From NCBI RefSeq assembly GCF_004103755.1, contig NZ_CP035283.1, positions 2,852,001 to 2,916,000 on the forward strand: a stretch of DNA of 64,000 nt, read 5' to 3'. The stretch is from Caproiciproducens sp. NJN-50 (lineage in GTDB: Bacteria; Bacillota; Clostridia; Oscillospirales; Acutalibacteraceae). This document shows positions 25,956 to 32,886 of this stretch, in pieces (the first letter of the stretch is position 1; every line of letters starts with the position of its first letter). The notes beneath the pieces were generated by a model. The model did not search any database, was not told the DNA's origin, and saw nothing but the letters and a program-made list of their open reading frames with translations. The position numbers were made by a program, and so were the translations under genes.

Positions 25956-26501
25956 TTACAGACCGGCTTCGATAAAAGGCTCAAGCTCCGCCGGCGTCAC
26001 GGTCGGTTCAAAGCGGCGCACGCTCTCGCCGTCGCGGCCGATCAGGAATTTTGTGAAATTCCACTTGATCCCGTTCCCGGTCAGATTGTCCGGGTAGTGC
26101 TCCTTGATGACGCCGTAAATGACCTTTCCCATTTCCTTGTCAAGCTCAAACTCCTGAAACGGCGCCTTTTCCTTCAGCCAGGTGTAAAGTGAATCCGCTT
26201 TCGGGCCGTTGACGTCGATTTTTGAGAAAAGCGGGAAGGTCACGCCGTAATTCAGCTTGCAGAACGAAGAGATCTCGTCGTTGGTTCCGGGGTCCTGCTC
26301 CAGAAACTGATTGCACGGGAAGCCGAGGATCACCAGCCCGCGGTCCTTATAAGTCTGATAGAGCTTTTCCAGCCCTTCATACTGCGGAGTAAAACCGCAT
26401 TTGCTCGCCGTGTTGACTACCATCACCAGCTTGCCTTTGTAATCGGAAAGGGAAACCTCGTTCCCTTTTATGTTTTTTGCTTTAAAATCATACAGGCTCA
26501 T
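25956..26501 (-). CDS. Glutathione peroxidase family thiol peroxidase (thioredoxin-dependent type)
   Basis: 181 residues. Peroxidatic Cys35 in NTASKCGFTPQ, then GFPCNQF and the Trp-containing motif (IKWNFTKFLI). Cys replaces selenocysteine; there is no UGA at that position. C63 and C81 are candidate resolving cysteines, the usual arrangement in thioredoxin-dependent members. A strong RBS precedes the ATG. It is the first gene of a two-gene unit with trxB, under a good promoter at 26557-26585. Confidence 0.92.
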   Translation of the reverse strand: MSLYDFKAKNIKGNEVSLSDYKGKLVMVVNTASKCGFTPQYEGLEKLYQTYKDRGLVILGFPCNQFLEQDPGTNDEISSFCKLNYGVTFPLFSKIDVNGPKADSLYTWLKEKAPFQEFELDKEMGKVIYGVIKEHYPDNLTGNGIKWNFTKFLIGRDGESVRRFEPTVTPAELEPFIEAGL

Positions 26502-26556
26502 TTTACTCCAACCTTTCTTTATGGCGATTTGTTATTGTTTTCCTGTTTCTGTTCTT

Positions 26557-26585
26557 ACTATACCACGGGAAAGGCGTTTTGTAAA
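26557..26585 (-). promoter_or_regulatory. Promoter of gpx-trxB
   Basis: On the minus strand TTTACA, a 17-bp spacer and TATAGT, ending 55 bp before the gpx start. Confidence 0.65.
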
Positions 26586-26750
26586 TAGTAATAATTATTA
26601 TTTTTTATTTTTAATCCTTATCTTAATGCCAGGATCACGCATAAAAGCAGAATTTTCCGCAAAATCATTGCGTTTCGTACTATTTTAGACTAATTAAACA
26701 AATAGTAAAACACAAAGGGATTCCTTCTGCGATTTACTGTTGTTTGCCTG

Positions 26751-26815
26751 CGGCCCGGTGCCCCTTAACCTAAATTTCATCAATTAATCTACTTTTGCGC
26801 TCAGGCCGCGCGGGG
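26751..26815 (+). repeat. Dispersed repeat, copy A
   Basis: About 65 bp of the form GCCCGGTG..CTTAACC..(T-rich)..TTTTGCGCTCAGGCCGCGCGGGG in outline. Its last 23 bases (26793-26815) recur exactly, inverted, at 27476-27498. No match to a known element family could be named. Confidence 0.6.
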
Positions 26816-26833
26816 CTGATCTTTTGCGGGCCT

Positions 26834-26900
26834 AAGGCCCGGTGGCTCTTAACCTTTTATTTCTTCTATTTTCTTTTTCTGTCCAGGCCGGACTGGCCCC
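26834..26900 (+). repeat. Dispersed repeat, copy B
   Basis: Same orientation as copy A but more diverged at its 3' part. About 20 bases around TTAACCTTTTATTTCTTCT (26850-26870) match copy C. A palindrome, GGGCCT-A-AGGCCC (26828-26840), sits at its left end. Confidence 0.55.
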
Positions 26901-26925
26901 GCCTTTCTGATATAGCAGAAAGGCG
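26900..26925. repeat. 10-bp perfect hairpin
   Basis: CGCCTTTCTG, loop ATATAG, CAGAAAGGCG, directly after repeat copy B. Confidence 0.6.
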
Positions 26926-26936
26926 GCAAAGACTAT

Positions 26937-26987
26937 GCAGGGGGACTTCAACTTCCCGTCGGGAGGGGCACCTAAACGTCCCCCTGC
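26937..26987. repeat. Nested stem-loop
   Basis: GCAGGGGGAC (26937-26946) pairs with GTCCCCCTGC (26978-26987), and a second small hairpin (CTTCCC-GTC-GGGAGG) lies inside. It could be part of a structured RNA or a mobile-element end. Confidence 0.5.
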
Positions 26988-27475
26988 ACCCCGGCACCTG
27001 TCATGAAGAACAGTTTTGTTATCAAGCCAGAGCTTCCCATTGAACGATTCCCAATCTTACGCCGTATGTAAAAAGGTAATTTTCTGAAAATTTTCAGCTT
27101 TTAGGTAAATACTCTGTGGCTTTAATTTTTCAGCCCCCGTCGTCAATGAAAAGCAGTTGTTAGAAGAACAGAAAAAATCTTCTTGACGGCTCCCGAGGGG
27201 TGTTAGGGGGACCATCCGGTCCGGACGTGCCTACGGCATACCCGGCTGAGAAGACATCGTTGCTTCCCTGTTTTTTCGCCGCTCCGGGAAAGGAAAGCGT
27301 AGATGCAGCGGTACGCTGCCCCCCACCCGTACTTTGCTTCCTTTCGGGCAGGCTGAGCATGCATGCGTGTTTTCCACTCAGAGTTTGCTGAGTGAAAACC
27401 AAAGGTGAGTGCAAGACTGCTTCTGACTACTATCCTTAGTCATGATCCGCCGTAGGCGAGTAAGACGCTGTGCGT
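26986..27475. other. Non-coding interior of the repeat-bounded block
   Basis: No open frame here has a credible start, composition or family resemblance. A hairpin of about 10 bp lies near 27370-27400 (CACTCA/TGAGTG with flanking T and A runs). The segment is bounded by repeat copies A/B on the left and inverted copy C on the right, so 26751-27540 could be a non-autonomous element. Confidence 0.4.
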
Positions 27476-27540
27476 CCCCGCGCGGCCTGAGCGCAAAAGA
27501 GAAAATAAGAAGAAATAAAAGGTTAAGAAGCACTGGGCAA
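27476..27540 (-). repeat. Dispersed repeat, copy C (inverted)
   Basis: Read on the minus strand it repeats the outline of copies A and B: GCCCAGTGCTTCTTAACC, a T-rich middle, then the 23 bases identical to copy A. It lies about 660 bp from copy A in opposite orientation. Confidence 0.6.
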
Positions 27541-27798
27541 TAAGAACTTAGAAAGCTATAAAATATAAAATCGAATATTGCCAGTTGAATTTTGGTAAAT
27601 TCAGGATTATAATGGATGTGCAAGGTAAATAAAAAACGCAATGCAGGGATGGAGTGGTAGGACACTTCACCCCCTGCATACGGAGAGCCACCCTCCATAC
27701 ACCACGGAATTCACCGCGCATTGCAGGACTTATTATACTTCCTTTTTCTGTTTTTGTACAGAGGTGAGGAAGGATGATCCCCCGTCCTGATTGCGCGC

Positions 27799-27842
27799 GC
27801 GCCGGTGTATGGAATGACCAGATTCCGTACCGGCGCTTTTTG
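27799..27842 (+). terminator. Rho-independent terminator of an unidentified rightward transcript
   Basis: GCGCCGGT and ATGGAA pair with ATTCC and ACCGGCGC around TGACCAG, followed by TTTTTGTTT. No convincing gene lies upstream; an imperfect 38-bp inverted repeat (ATGCAGGG..CCCTGCAT) is at about 27640-27680. Confidence 0.65.
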
Positions 27843-28240
27843 TTTCCTTGCGGGCAACGATGACGTTGCATCCAACGGCCCACCGTTCAGCAAACAGTGA
27901 AATAATCGGCTGAGACAGGTGGGACGGAGGCAGGAATCTCCCGACGGCACATTACGCCACTTTCAAAACCCCGGTTTCCAAAGCGTTGGGGAAAAAGCTG
28001 ATGGACAGCTTTCCCTGAGCATTGGCCGCCGCAGGCGCGAACGGGCCGAATGGCCTGGGAGATTCCCGGAACCGTCCTGCCAAACCAAACCGCGAATTTT
28101 CACCGTTCTGTCCGGCAGGCCGAAGGGTGCGGCGACACGCCGCCCGCCGGCGAAACAGACGTGTGTGAGAAAAAACTGTGGAAAAAGCAATTCAACCCCT
28201 ACCGTACCCGGCGCGCGCGGAGCGTTTTGCCGGCAAAACA
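27843..28240 (+). other. Structured, apparently non-coding segment before a strong terminator
   Basis: No credible gene. GGAATCTCCC (27933-27942) pairs exactly with GGGAGATTCC (28059-28068), and GGACGG/CCGTCC extend the pairing. Inner stems such as AAAGCT/AGCTTT lie between. Ended by the terminator at 28241-28285, this could be a small RNA of 200-400 nt. It shows none of the hallmark motifs of tmRNA, RNase P RNA or SRP RNA. A decayed gene is the alternative. Confidence 0.35.
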
Positions 28241-28285
28241 GGGAGCGGAGCGCCTTACCTGATGGCGCTCCGCTCCCGATTTTTT
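28241..28285 (+). terminator. Strong rightward terminator
   Basis: GGGAGCGGAGCGCC pairs perfectly with GGCGCTCCGCTCCC around a nine-base loop, followed by GATTTTTT. It must serve a rightward transcript, yet no clear gene precedes it. Confidence 0.8.
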
Positions 28286-28303
28286 CGCTAAAGCCGCAAA
28301 CAG

Positions 28304-28333
28304 AAAAACAGGGCGCTCCCTTCGGGAGCGCCC
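28304..28333 (-). terminator. prfC terminator
   Basis: On the minus strand GGGCGCTCCC-GAA-GGGAGCGCCC is followed by TG and TTTTT, 16 bp after the prfC stop. Confidence 0.8.
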
Positions 28334-28348
28334 CAGGGAGCGGCGGGC

Positions 28349-29959
28349 CTACCGCTCAAAATCCGTGCCGCCGAACTCGGAAAGCGTGAGTCCCCTGTTG
28401 TGGTCGAGCGCCCACTGGATGCTCCAGCTGTTGCAGAACAGCAGCAGGTTGCTGCCGCGCACGTCCTGCACCCGTTTCGTGTCGCTGGTCAGGTCGAGCG
28501 CCTTGAGGTCCAGGTCCGTGTTTTCGATCCAGCGGATTTCCTCATACGGCAGCGGCGACATGCGGATTTCCACATTGTATTCGTTTTTCAGCCGGTACTG
28601 GAGCACGTCGAACTGAAGGGTGCCGACCACCCCGACCACGACTTCCTCCAGGCCGGAATCCGGCTCGTGAAAAATCTGGATCGCGCCTTCCTGCGCGATC
28701 TGGGTCATCCCCTTGACGAACTGCTTCCGCTTCATGGTGTCCACCTGCTGCACGCGGGCGAAATGCTCCGGCGCGAACGTCGGGATTCCCTCGAAGCGGA
28801 ACGGCTTGTCAGCCGCGCAGAGCGTGTCCCCGATCGAAAAGATGCCGGGATCGAACAGGCCGATGATGTCCCCCGCGTACGCTTCCTCGATGATCTCGCG
28901 GTCCTGCGCCATCAGGTGCTGCGGCTGCGCGAGCTTGACCTTGCGCCCGCCCTGCACGTGGGTGACCTCCATGCCCTTTTCAAACCGGCCGGAGCAGATG
29001 CGGATGAAGGCGATGCGGTCGCGGTGCGCCTTGTTCATGTTCGCCTGGATCTTGAAGACGAACGCCGAAAAATCCGGATCGAACGGGTCGACCACGCCGG
29101 CGTCCGACTGGCGCGGCAGCGGCGGGGTGGTCATTTGCAGGAACTCCTTCAAAAACGGTTCCACGCCGAAATTGGTCAGAGCGGAACCGAAGAAGACCGG
29201 CGAGAGCTTTCCCTGCCGCACGGCTTCCAGGTCGAAGCCGTCGCCCGCGCCGTCCAGCAGCTCCACGTCGCCGCGCAGCTTTTCGGCAAAATCCGCTCCG
29301 ATCCCGTCCCCAAGCCGCGGGTCGTCCAGAGCGATTTCGGTGGACCGGACCTCTTTGGACTCAAAAACGGAATCGCTGTTCGCGTGAAAGATCAGAATCT
29401 TTTTCGATTCCCGGTCGTAAACGCCCTGGAATTCCTTCCCGGAGCCGATCGGCCAGTTGACCGGGCAGGTCCGGATGCCGAGGACGTTCTCGATCTCCTC
29501 CATCAGGTCGAACGGGTCGCGGGCGTCGCGGTCCATTTTGTTGATAAACGTGATGATCGGGATGTGCCGCAGGGTGCAGACCTTGAACAGCTTGCGCGTC
29601 TGCCGCTCGACGCCCTTGGAGGCGTCCAGCACCATCACGGCGGAATCCGCCGCCATCAGCGTGCGGTAGGTGTCCTCCGAAAAGTCCTGGTGTCCCGGAG
29701 TGTCCAGGATATTGATGCAGCACCCGCCGTACTGGAACTGCATCGCGGAAGAGGTCACGGAAATTCCCCTTTGTTTTTCGATTTCCATCCAGTCGGAAAC
29801 CGCGTGCCGCTGTGCCTTTTTTCCCTTGACGGACCCGGCCAGCGCAATCGCCCCGCCGTACAGCAGCAGCTTTTCCGTCAGAGTCGTTTTGCCCGCGTCC
29901 GGGTGGGATATGATGGCAAAAGTCCTTCTTCTGCCGATCTCGCTTCGATAGTCAGACAA
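28349..29959 (-). CDS. prfC: Peptide chain release factor 3
   Basis: 536 residues, full length. GTPase motifs SHPDAGKTTLTEKLL (G1), RGISVTSS (G2), DTPGHQDFSEDTYR (G3) and NKMDRDARDP (G4) are intact, and the RF3-specific C-terminal domains follow. It recycles RF1/RF2 from the ribosome after peptide release. The start is TTG at 29959, eight bases after GGAGG. Single gene, divergent from the DegV gene at 30152. Confidence 0.96.
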   Translation of the reverse strand: MSDYRSEIGRRRTFAIISHPDAGKTTLTEKLLLYGGAIALAGSVKGKKAQRHAVSDWMEIEKQRGISVTSSAMQFQYGGCCINILDTPGHQDFSEDTYRTLMAADSAVMVLDASKGVERQTRKLFKVCTLRHIPIITFINKMDRDARDPFDLMEEIENVLGIRTCPVNWPIGSGKEFQGVYDRESKKILIFHANSDSVFESKEVRSTEIALDDPRLGDGIGADFAEKLRGDVELLDGAGDGFDLEAVRQGKLSPVFFGSALTNFGVEPFLKEFLQMTTPPLPRQSDAGVVDPFDPDFSAFVFKIQANMNKAHRDRIAFIRICSGRFEKGMEVTHVQGGRKVKLAQPQHLMAQDREIIEEAYAGDIIGLFDPGIFSIGDTLCAADKPFRFEGIPTFAPEHFARVQQVDTMKRKQFVKGMTQIAQEGAIQIFHEPDSGLEEVVVGVVGTLQFDVLQYRLKNEYNVEIRMSPLPYEEIRWIENTDLDLKALDLTSDTKRVQDVRGSNLLLFCNSWSIQWALDHNRGLTLSEFGGTDFER

Positions 29960-30088
29960 TTGATTTCCTCCAGCCTGTGCAATAGTATTCTTATTTTAAG
30001 ACTTTCCGCGCAAATAATCAAATGGCAGAGCAAAATATTTTACTCCGCCGTTTTGCGGCCGCGCGCCTTTTTCGACGGATTGAAGCCA

Positions 30089-30117
30089 TTGAAAACACGA
30101 TTGCAACATGATAGAAT
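30089..30117 (+). promoter_or_regulatory. Promoter of the first DegV gene
   Basis: TTGAAA, a 17-bp spacer and TAGAAT; a leader of about 30 nt follows to the start at 30152. Confidence 0.7.
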
Positions 30118-30151
30118 AAAGCTATCCCTGAAGCAGTTTTGGAGGAAAGAT

Positions 30152-31024
30152 ATGAACGGAGCAAGCAGCATCAATCCATCCCGTCAGGTAAAAATCACGG
30201 CGGACAGCACCTGTGATCTTTCCGACGCCGTTTTAAAAAAATACGACATCGACCTCATTCCCCTGTATGTTACGCTCGGGGAAAAATCCTACCGCGACAA
30301 AACCGAGATTTCTCCCGAGGATTTGTACGCGTATGTCAGGCAGACCGGAAGGCTCCCGAAAACCTCGGCCGTCACGGTCAAGGACTACCTGGACCGGTTC
30401 ACTCCGTACAAGCTGGCGGGCAGAAGCGTGATCCACTTCACCATCAGCAGCTCCATGTCCGCCTGCTACCAGAACGCCGTCAACGCGGCGAACGAGCTGG
30501 GAAACGTGCGCGTGATCGACAGCGCGAACCTTTCCACGGCAATCGGGCAGCTTGCCGTCCGCGCGGCGGAGCTCGCCGCGTCCGGGCTGGACGCGGACCG
30601 CATCGTTCACGCCGTGACGGACCTGATCCCCAAAGTGGAGACCAGCTTCGTGATCGACACGCTGACCTACCTGCACAAGGGCGGCCGCTGCTCCGCCGTC
30701 GCCGCGCTCGGCGCCAACCTGCTCTCGCTCAAGCCCTGCATCGAGGTGCGGGACGGCGGGATGGTCGTCGGCAAAAAATACCGCGGCAGCCTGGAAAAAT
30801 GCCTTGCCGCCTATGTGTCGGACCGCCTCCGCGGCCGGTCCGACATCGACTACCGGCGGCTGTTCGTCACGCACTCTTCCCTGCCGCCGCGCCTTGCGGA
30901 CACCGTCATCCGGCAGATCGGCAAGCTGGCCCCGTTTGAGGAAATTATTGAAACGGACGCGAACAGCACGGTCTGCACCCACTGCGGGCCCGGCACGCTC
31001 GGAATCATTTTCCTGAGAAAATAG
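30152..31024 (+). CDS. DegV family fatty acid-binding protein 1
   Basis: 290 residues. The opening ITADSTCDLSD, HFTISSSMSACYQNA, the central TLTYLHKGGRCSAVAALGANLLSLKPCIEV and the end CGPGTLGIIFL are the DegV signatures. The family binds fatty acids and in some Firmicutes (FakB) presents them to the kinase FakA. The ATG at 30152 follows GGAGGAAAGAT; a long open frame upstream overlaps prfC antisense and is rejected. It is one of two DegV genes in the window, and no FakA is seen here. Confidence 0.92.
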   Translation: MNGASSINPSRQVKITADSTCDLSDAVLKKYDIDLIPLYVTLGEKSYRDKTEISPEDLYAYVRQTGRLPKTSAVTVKDYLDRFTPYKLAGRSVIHFTISSSMSACYQNAVNAANELGNVRVIDSANLSTAIGQLAVRAAELAASGLDADRIVHAVTDLIPKVETSFVIDTLTYLHKGGRCSAVAALGANLLSLKPCIEVRDGGMVVGKKYRGSLEKCLAAYVSDRLRGRSDIDYRRLFVTHSSLPPRLADTVIRQIGKLAPFEEIIETDANSTVCTHCGPGTLGIIFLRK

Positions 31025-31039
31025 ACCGAAAAACATATA

Positions 31040-31086
31040 AAAACGCGCCCCGAACGGCTTTCTTGAGCCGAACCGGGGCGCGTTTT
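31040..31086. terminator. Bidirectional terminator, DegV / XRE regulator
   Basis: AAAACGCGCCCCG pairs with CGGGGCGCGTTTT around an inner GGCT/AGCC hairpin, giving U-runs on both strands. Confidence 0.8.
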
Positions 31087-31119
31087 CAGGCATCCTCATC
31101 GTTCCGAAAAGCGTAAAAA

Positions 31120-31338
31120 TTACCGGTACGGTTTTCTGCTGTCGGTCAGGCCGACGAGATAATCGACACTGGTTTTATAATATTGCGCAAGCTGAATCAC
31201 AACGTTCAGCGGAATTTCCCTCTCCCCGCGCTCATATTTGGAGTATAAGGACTGATCGCACATCAGATACTCCGCCACCTGCCTCTGGGTCAGGTCATGG
31301 TCCTCCCGCATATCGCGTATTCTTAATCTCATTTTCAT
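31120..31338 (-). CDS. Small XRE-family regulator
   Basis: 72 residues, essentially one Cro/CI helix-turn-helix: REDHDLTQRQVAEYLMCDQSLYSKYERGERE, then VVIQLAQYYKTSVDYLVGLTD. The start is uncertain (GTG 31344, ATG 31338 or ATG 31332). It is divergent from a 56-residue protein, and GGAC-N5-GTCC palindromes fill the space between them, so it probably represses both genes. Confidence 0.88.
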   Translation of the reverse strand: MKMRLRIRDMREDHDLTQRQVAEYLMCDQSLYSKYERGEREIPLNVVIQLAQYYKTSVDYLVGLTDSRKPYR

Positions 31339-31358
31339 CACCAAGGAAAGTATATCTT

Positions 31359-31403
31359 AGGACTATAAGTCCTATTGACGTATTGGACTATTTGTCCTAA
31401 AAT
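31359..31403 (+). promoter_or_regulatory. Promoter and twin GGAC-N5-GTCC operators
   Basis: A rightward promoter, TTGACG (31375-31380), 17-bp spacer, TAAAAT (31398-31403). AGGACTATAAGTCCT lies at 31359-31373, just upstream of the -35 box and over the leftward promoter region (weak, -10 TATACT at 31349-31354). GGACTATTTGTCC lies at 31385-31397, inside the rightward spacer. Confidence 0.75.
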
Positions 31404-31417
31404 GATATAGGGGTGAT

Positions 31418-31588
31418 ATGGAAATGGCGGATTATCAAAAAATGTACGTCAGATTGTTCAACGAGGTGACCGATGTGATCGAGGAGCTGCGGCAGGCCCA
31501 GAGGGACACGGAGCAGCTGTATCTCAACAGCGCCGGTTCCGAACCGCTGATGCTGAACACAGGGAACAAGAAGCAGGCGGGACAATAA
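31418..31588 (+). CDS. Small 56-residue protein divergent from the XRE regulator
   Basis: ATG at 31418 (or 31424) with AGGGGTGAT before it, stop at 31586. The protein is soluble and helical: MADYQKMYVRLFNEVTDVIE then ELRQAQRDTEQLYLNS, with a polar tail and no signal peptide or Cys. A strong operator-covered promoter and a hairpin right after the stop support real expression. Function unknown; the setting resembles a small regulated effector or regulator partner. Confidence 0.7.
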   Translation: MEMADYQKMYVRLFNEVTDVIEELRQAQRDTEQLYLNSAGSEPLMLNTGNKKQAGQ

Positions 31589-31589
31589 A

Positions 31590-31626
31590 ACAGGGCGTCC
31601 TCCAAAAAAATTGGAGGACGCCCTGT
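31590..31626. terminator. Terminator between the 56-aa gene and niaX
   Basis: ACAGGGCGTCCTCCA pairs with TGGAGGACGCCCTGT. On the minus strand TTTT follows, so it mainly ends the niaX transcript. Confidence 0.7.
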
Positions 31627-31650
31627 CCCGGTACGGCCGGAAGCGGCGCT

Positions 31651-32226
31651 TTATCCTTTCGCCCTTGCGCTGACCGGGATGCGGATGGCCCGGCTGACCG
31701 GCTTCCAGGCCGCCACGGAAATCCCGAAGTCCACCATGCTGTGCACCAGCCCGCCGAGGCCGACCAGAAGCAGGACGGAAGTGACGTATCCGCTTGAGTA
31801 GGTCGCGCTGGAAAGCTGGCCACCGAAGAAGAAAAGCGTCACGACGGCCACTTCGCACGCGGCGTGGATCACACTGAGGAAAAAGCCGAACAGAAAACTG
31901 CCCGCTGAAAAAGTCATCTGGGCCGGATGCTTTCTGAGCATCACCGCGCCGATCAGAGCAAACACGATGTGGCTCAGCGCGCGCAACGTGATCACCAGCG
32001 GCAGGCCGGACAGGAAAAAGCCAAGCGTCGTGCCCAGCGTGACCGCCGCCGCGACTCCCGGCGAGATGAACATGGCCAGGAAGATCGGGACATGGCTGGC
32101 CAGCGTGAACGAAGCCGGACCGATCCATATCTTCGGGAAAGTCATCGGGATGACGATCCCGACGGCGCACAGCAACGCCGCGATGGTCATGGTCTGAATC
32201 GATTGGGTCTGAGTTTTGCGGTTCAT
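31651..32226 (-). CDS. niaX: Niacin ECF transporter S component (NiaX type)
   Basis: 191 residues with about five to six transmembrane helices and the S-component look (TIAALLCAVGIVIPM, ASHVPIFLAMFISPGVAAAVTLGTTLGFFLSG). The small substrate-binding subunit works with the shared ECF ATPases and EcfT, which are not in the window. The niacin assignment rests on the adjacent niaR and on the NiaR-like operator in its promoter; other vitamins cannot be excluded from sequence alone. GAGGAG precedes the ATG. Confidence 0.78.
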   Translation of the reverse strand: MNRKTQTQSIQTMTIAALLCAVGIVIPMTFPKIWIGPASFTLASHVPIFLAMFISPGVAAAVTLGTTLGFFLSGLPLVITLRALSHIVFALIGAVMLRKHPAQMTFSAGSFLFGFFLSVIHAACEVAVVTLFFFGGQLSSATYSSGYVTSVLLLVGLGGLVHSMVDFGISVAAWKPVSRAIRIPVSARAKG

Positions 32227-32276
32227 GGAATCTCACTCTCCTCATCCGATCCCCTCCGCGGGAATCGTCAGTCTTG

Positions 32277-32300
32277 ATACGTGTCTTTACACATGTTAAG
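32277..32300 (-). promoter_or_regulatory. NiaR-type operator upstream of niaX
   Basis: ACGTGT-CTTT-ACACAT (32279-32294) is a near-perfect palindrome with GTGTCTTTACAC as its core. It resembles the NiaR/YrxA boxes of Firmicutes and lies 50 bp before niaX. Confidence 0.65.
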
Positions 32301-32340
32301 ACAATATTACCAGAAGAGCGGCGAAAAGTCAAGTCCCGCT

Positions 32341-32865
32341 TTACTCGCGCTCAAACAGGATCGCTTCCTGCTTCAGCTTTTCCAGCACGCGCCGGTACGC
32401 CTCCTCATTCGGGCAGGAGATGGTGTGAAGGTGCACGCCGCCCGTGAGGTCGCACAGCGGCAGCGCCCGCCCCTTTTCCAGCCGGCGGAGGAAATCGTCC
32501 GCGTCAAACCTGGAAAAGACCTGCAGCCGCCCGGATATCTGGCCGTAGACGGCGTGCTCCACGATCACGTCCAGCACTCCGCAGCCGTTGTCCACCACGG
32601 CGTACAGCTCGCGGGCGATCCCGTCCCGGTCATGCCGGCAGGCGATGGTCCTGACCAGTTCCCCCGGCCTGGTATCCGCGCTTTCCAGAAGATAGCCCCG
32701 CGGCGTCGCGGTGATCGGCTGGTTTGCCGCGCGCAGGAGCGCGATATCCCCGACGATCACCTGCCGGCTCACTTTCAGTCTTTCCGCCAGAGTTCCCGCG
32801 CTGACGGGCTTGTCGCCGCTTTTCAGCAGCTCCAGAATATTCTCTCTGCGTTCCAATGGATTCAC
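32341..32865 (-). CDS. niaR: Niacin-responsive transcription repressor
   Basis: 174 residues. An N-terminal winged helix (RRENILELLKSGDKPVSAGTLAERLKVSRQVIVGDIALLR) is followed by a 3H domain with its conserved histidines (ACRHDRDG, IVEHAVYG, GGVHLHTISC), which bind metal and niacin. The family represses NAD biosynthesis and niacin uptake genes. GTG start at 32865 after AAGGAG. niaX follows it on the same strand with its own operator. Confidence 0.9.
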   Translation of the reverse strand: MNPLERRENILELLKSGDKPVSAGTLAERLKVSRQVIVGDIALLRAANQPITATPRGYLLESADTRPGELVRTIACRHDRDGIARELYAVVDNGCGVLDVIVEHAVYGQISGRLQVFSRFDADDFLRRLEKGRALPLCDLTGGVHLHTISCPNEEAYRRVLEKLKQEAILFERE

Positions 32866-32886
32866 CGCCGGTCACTCCTTTTTCTT

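Noticed and set aside
25956..26501. Possible selenocysteine glutathione peroxidase
   Set aside because: The active-site codon encodes Cys, not UGA; no SECIS needed.
26502..28348. tmRNA, RNase P RNA or SRP RNA in the gene-poor block
   Set aside because: None of their invariant sequence motifs is present.
27919..28389. Plus-strand 156-codon frame in the non-coding block
   Set aside because: No start signal, composition unlike a protein, runs through a perfect terminator stem into antisense of prfC.
28400..30151. Long in-frame N-terminal extension of the DegV gene
   Set aside because: It lies antisense to prfC; a strong ribosome site and promoter place the DegV start at 30152.
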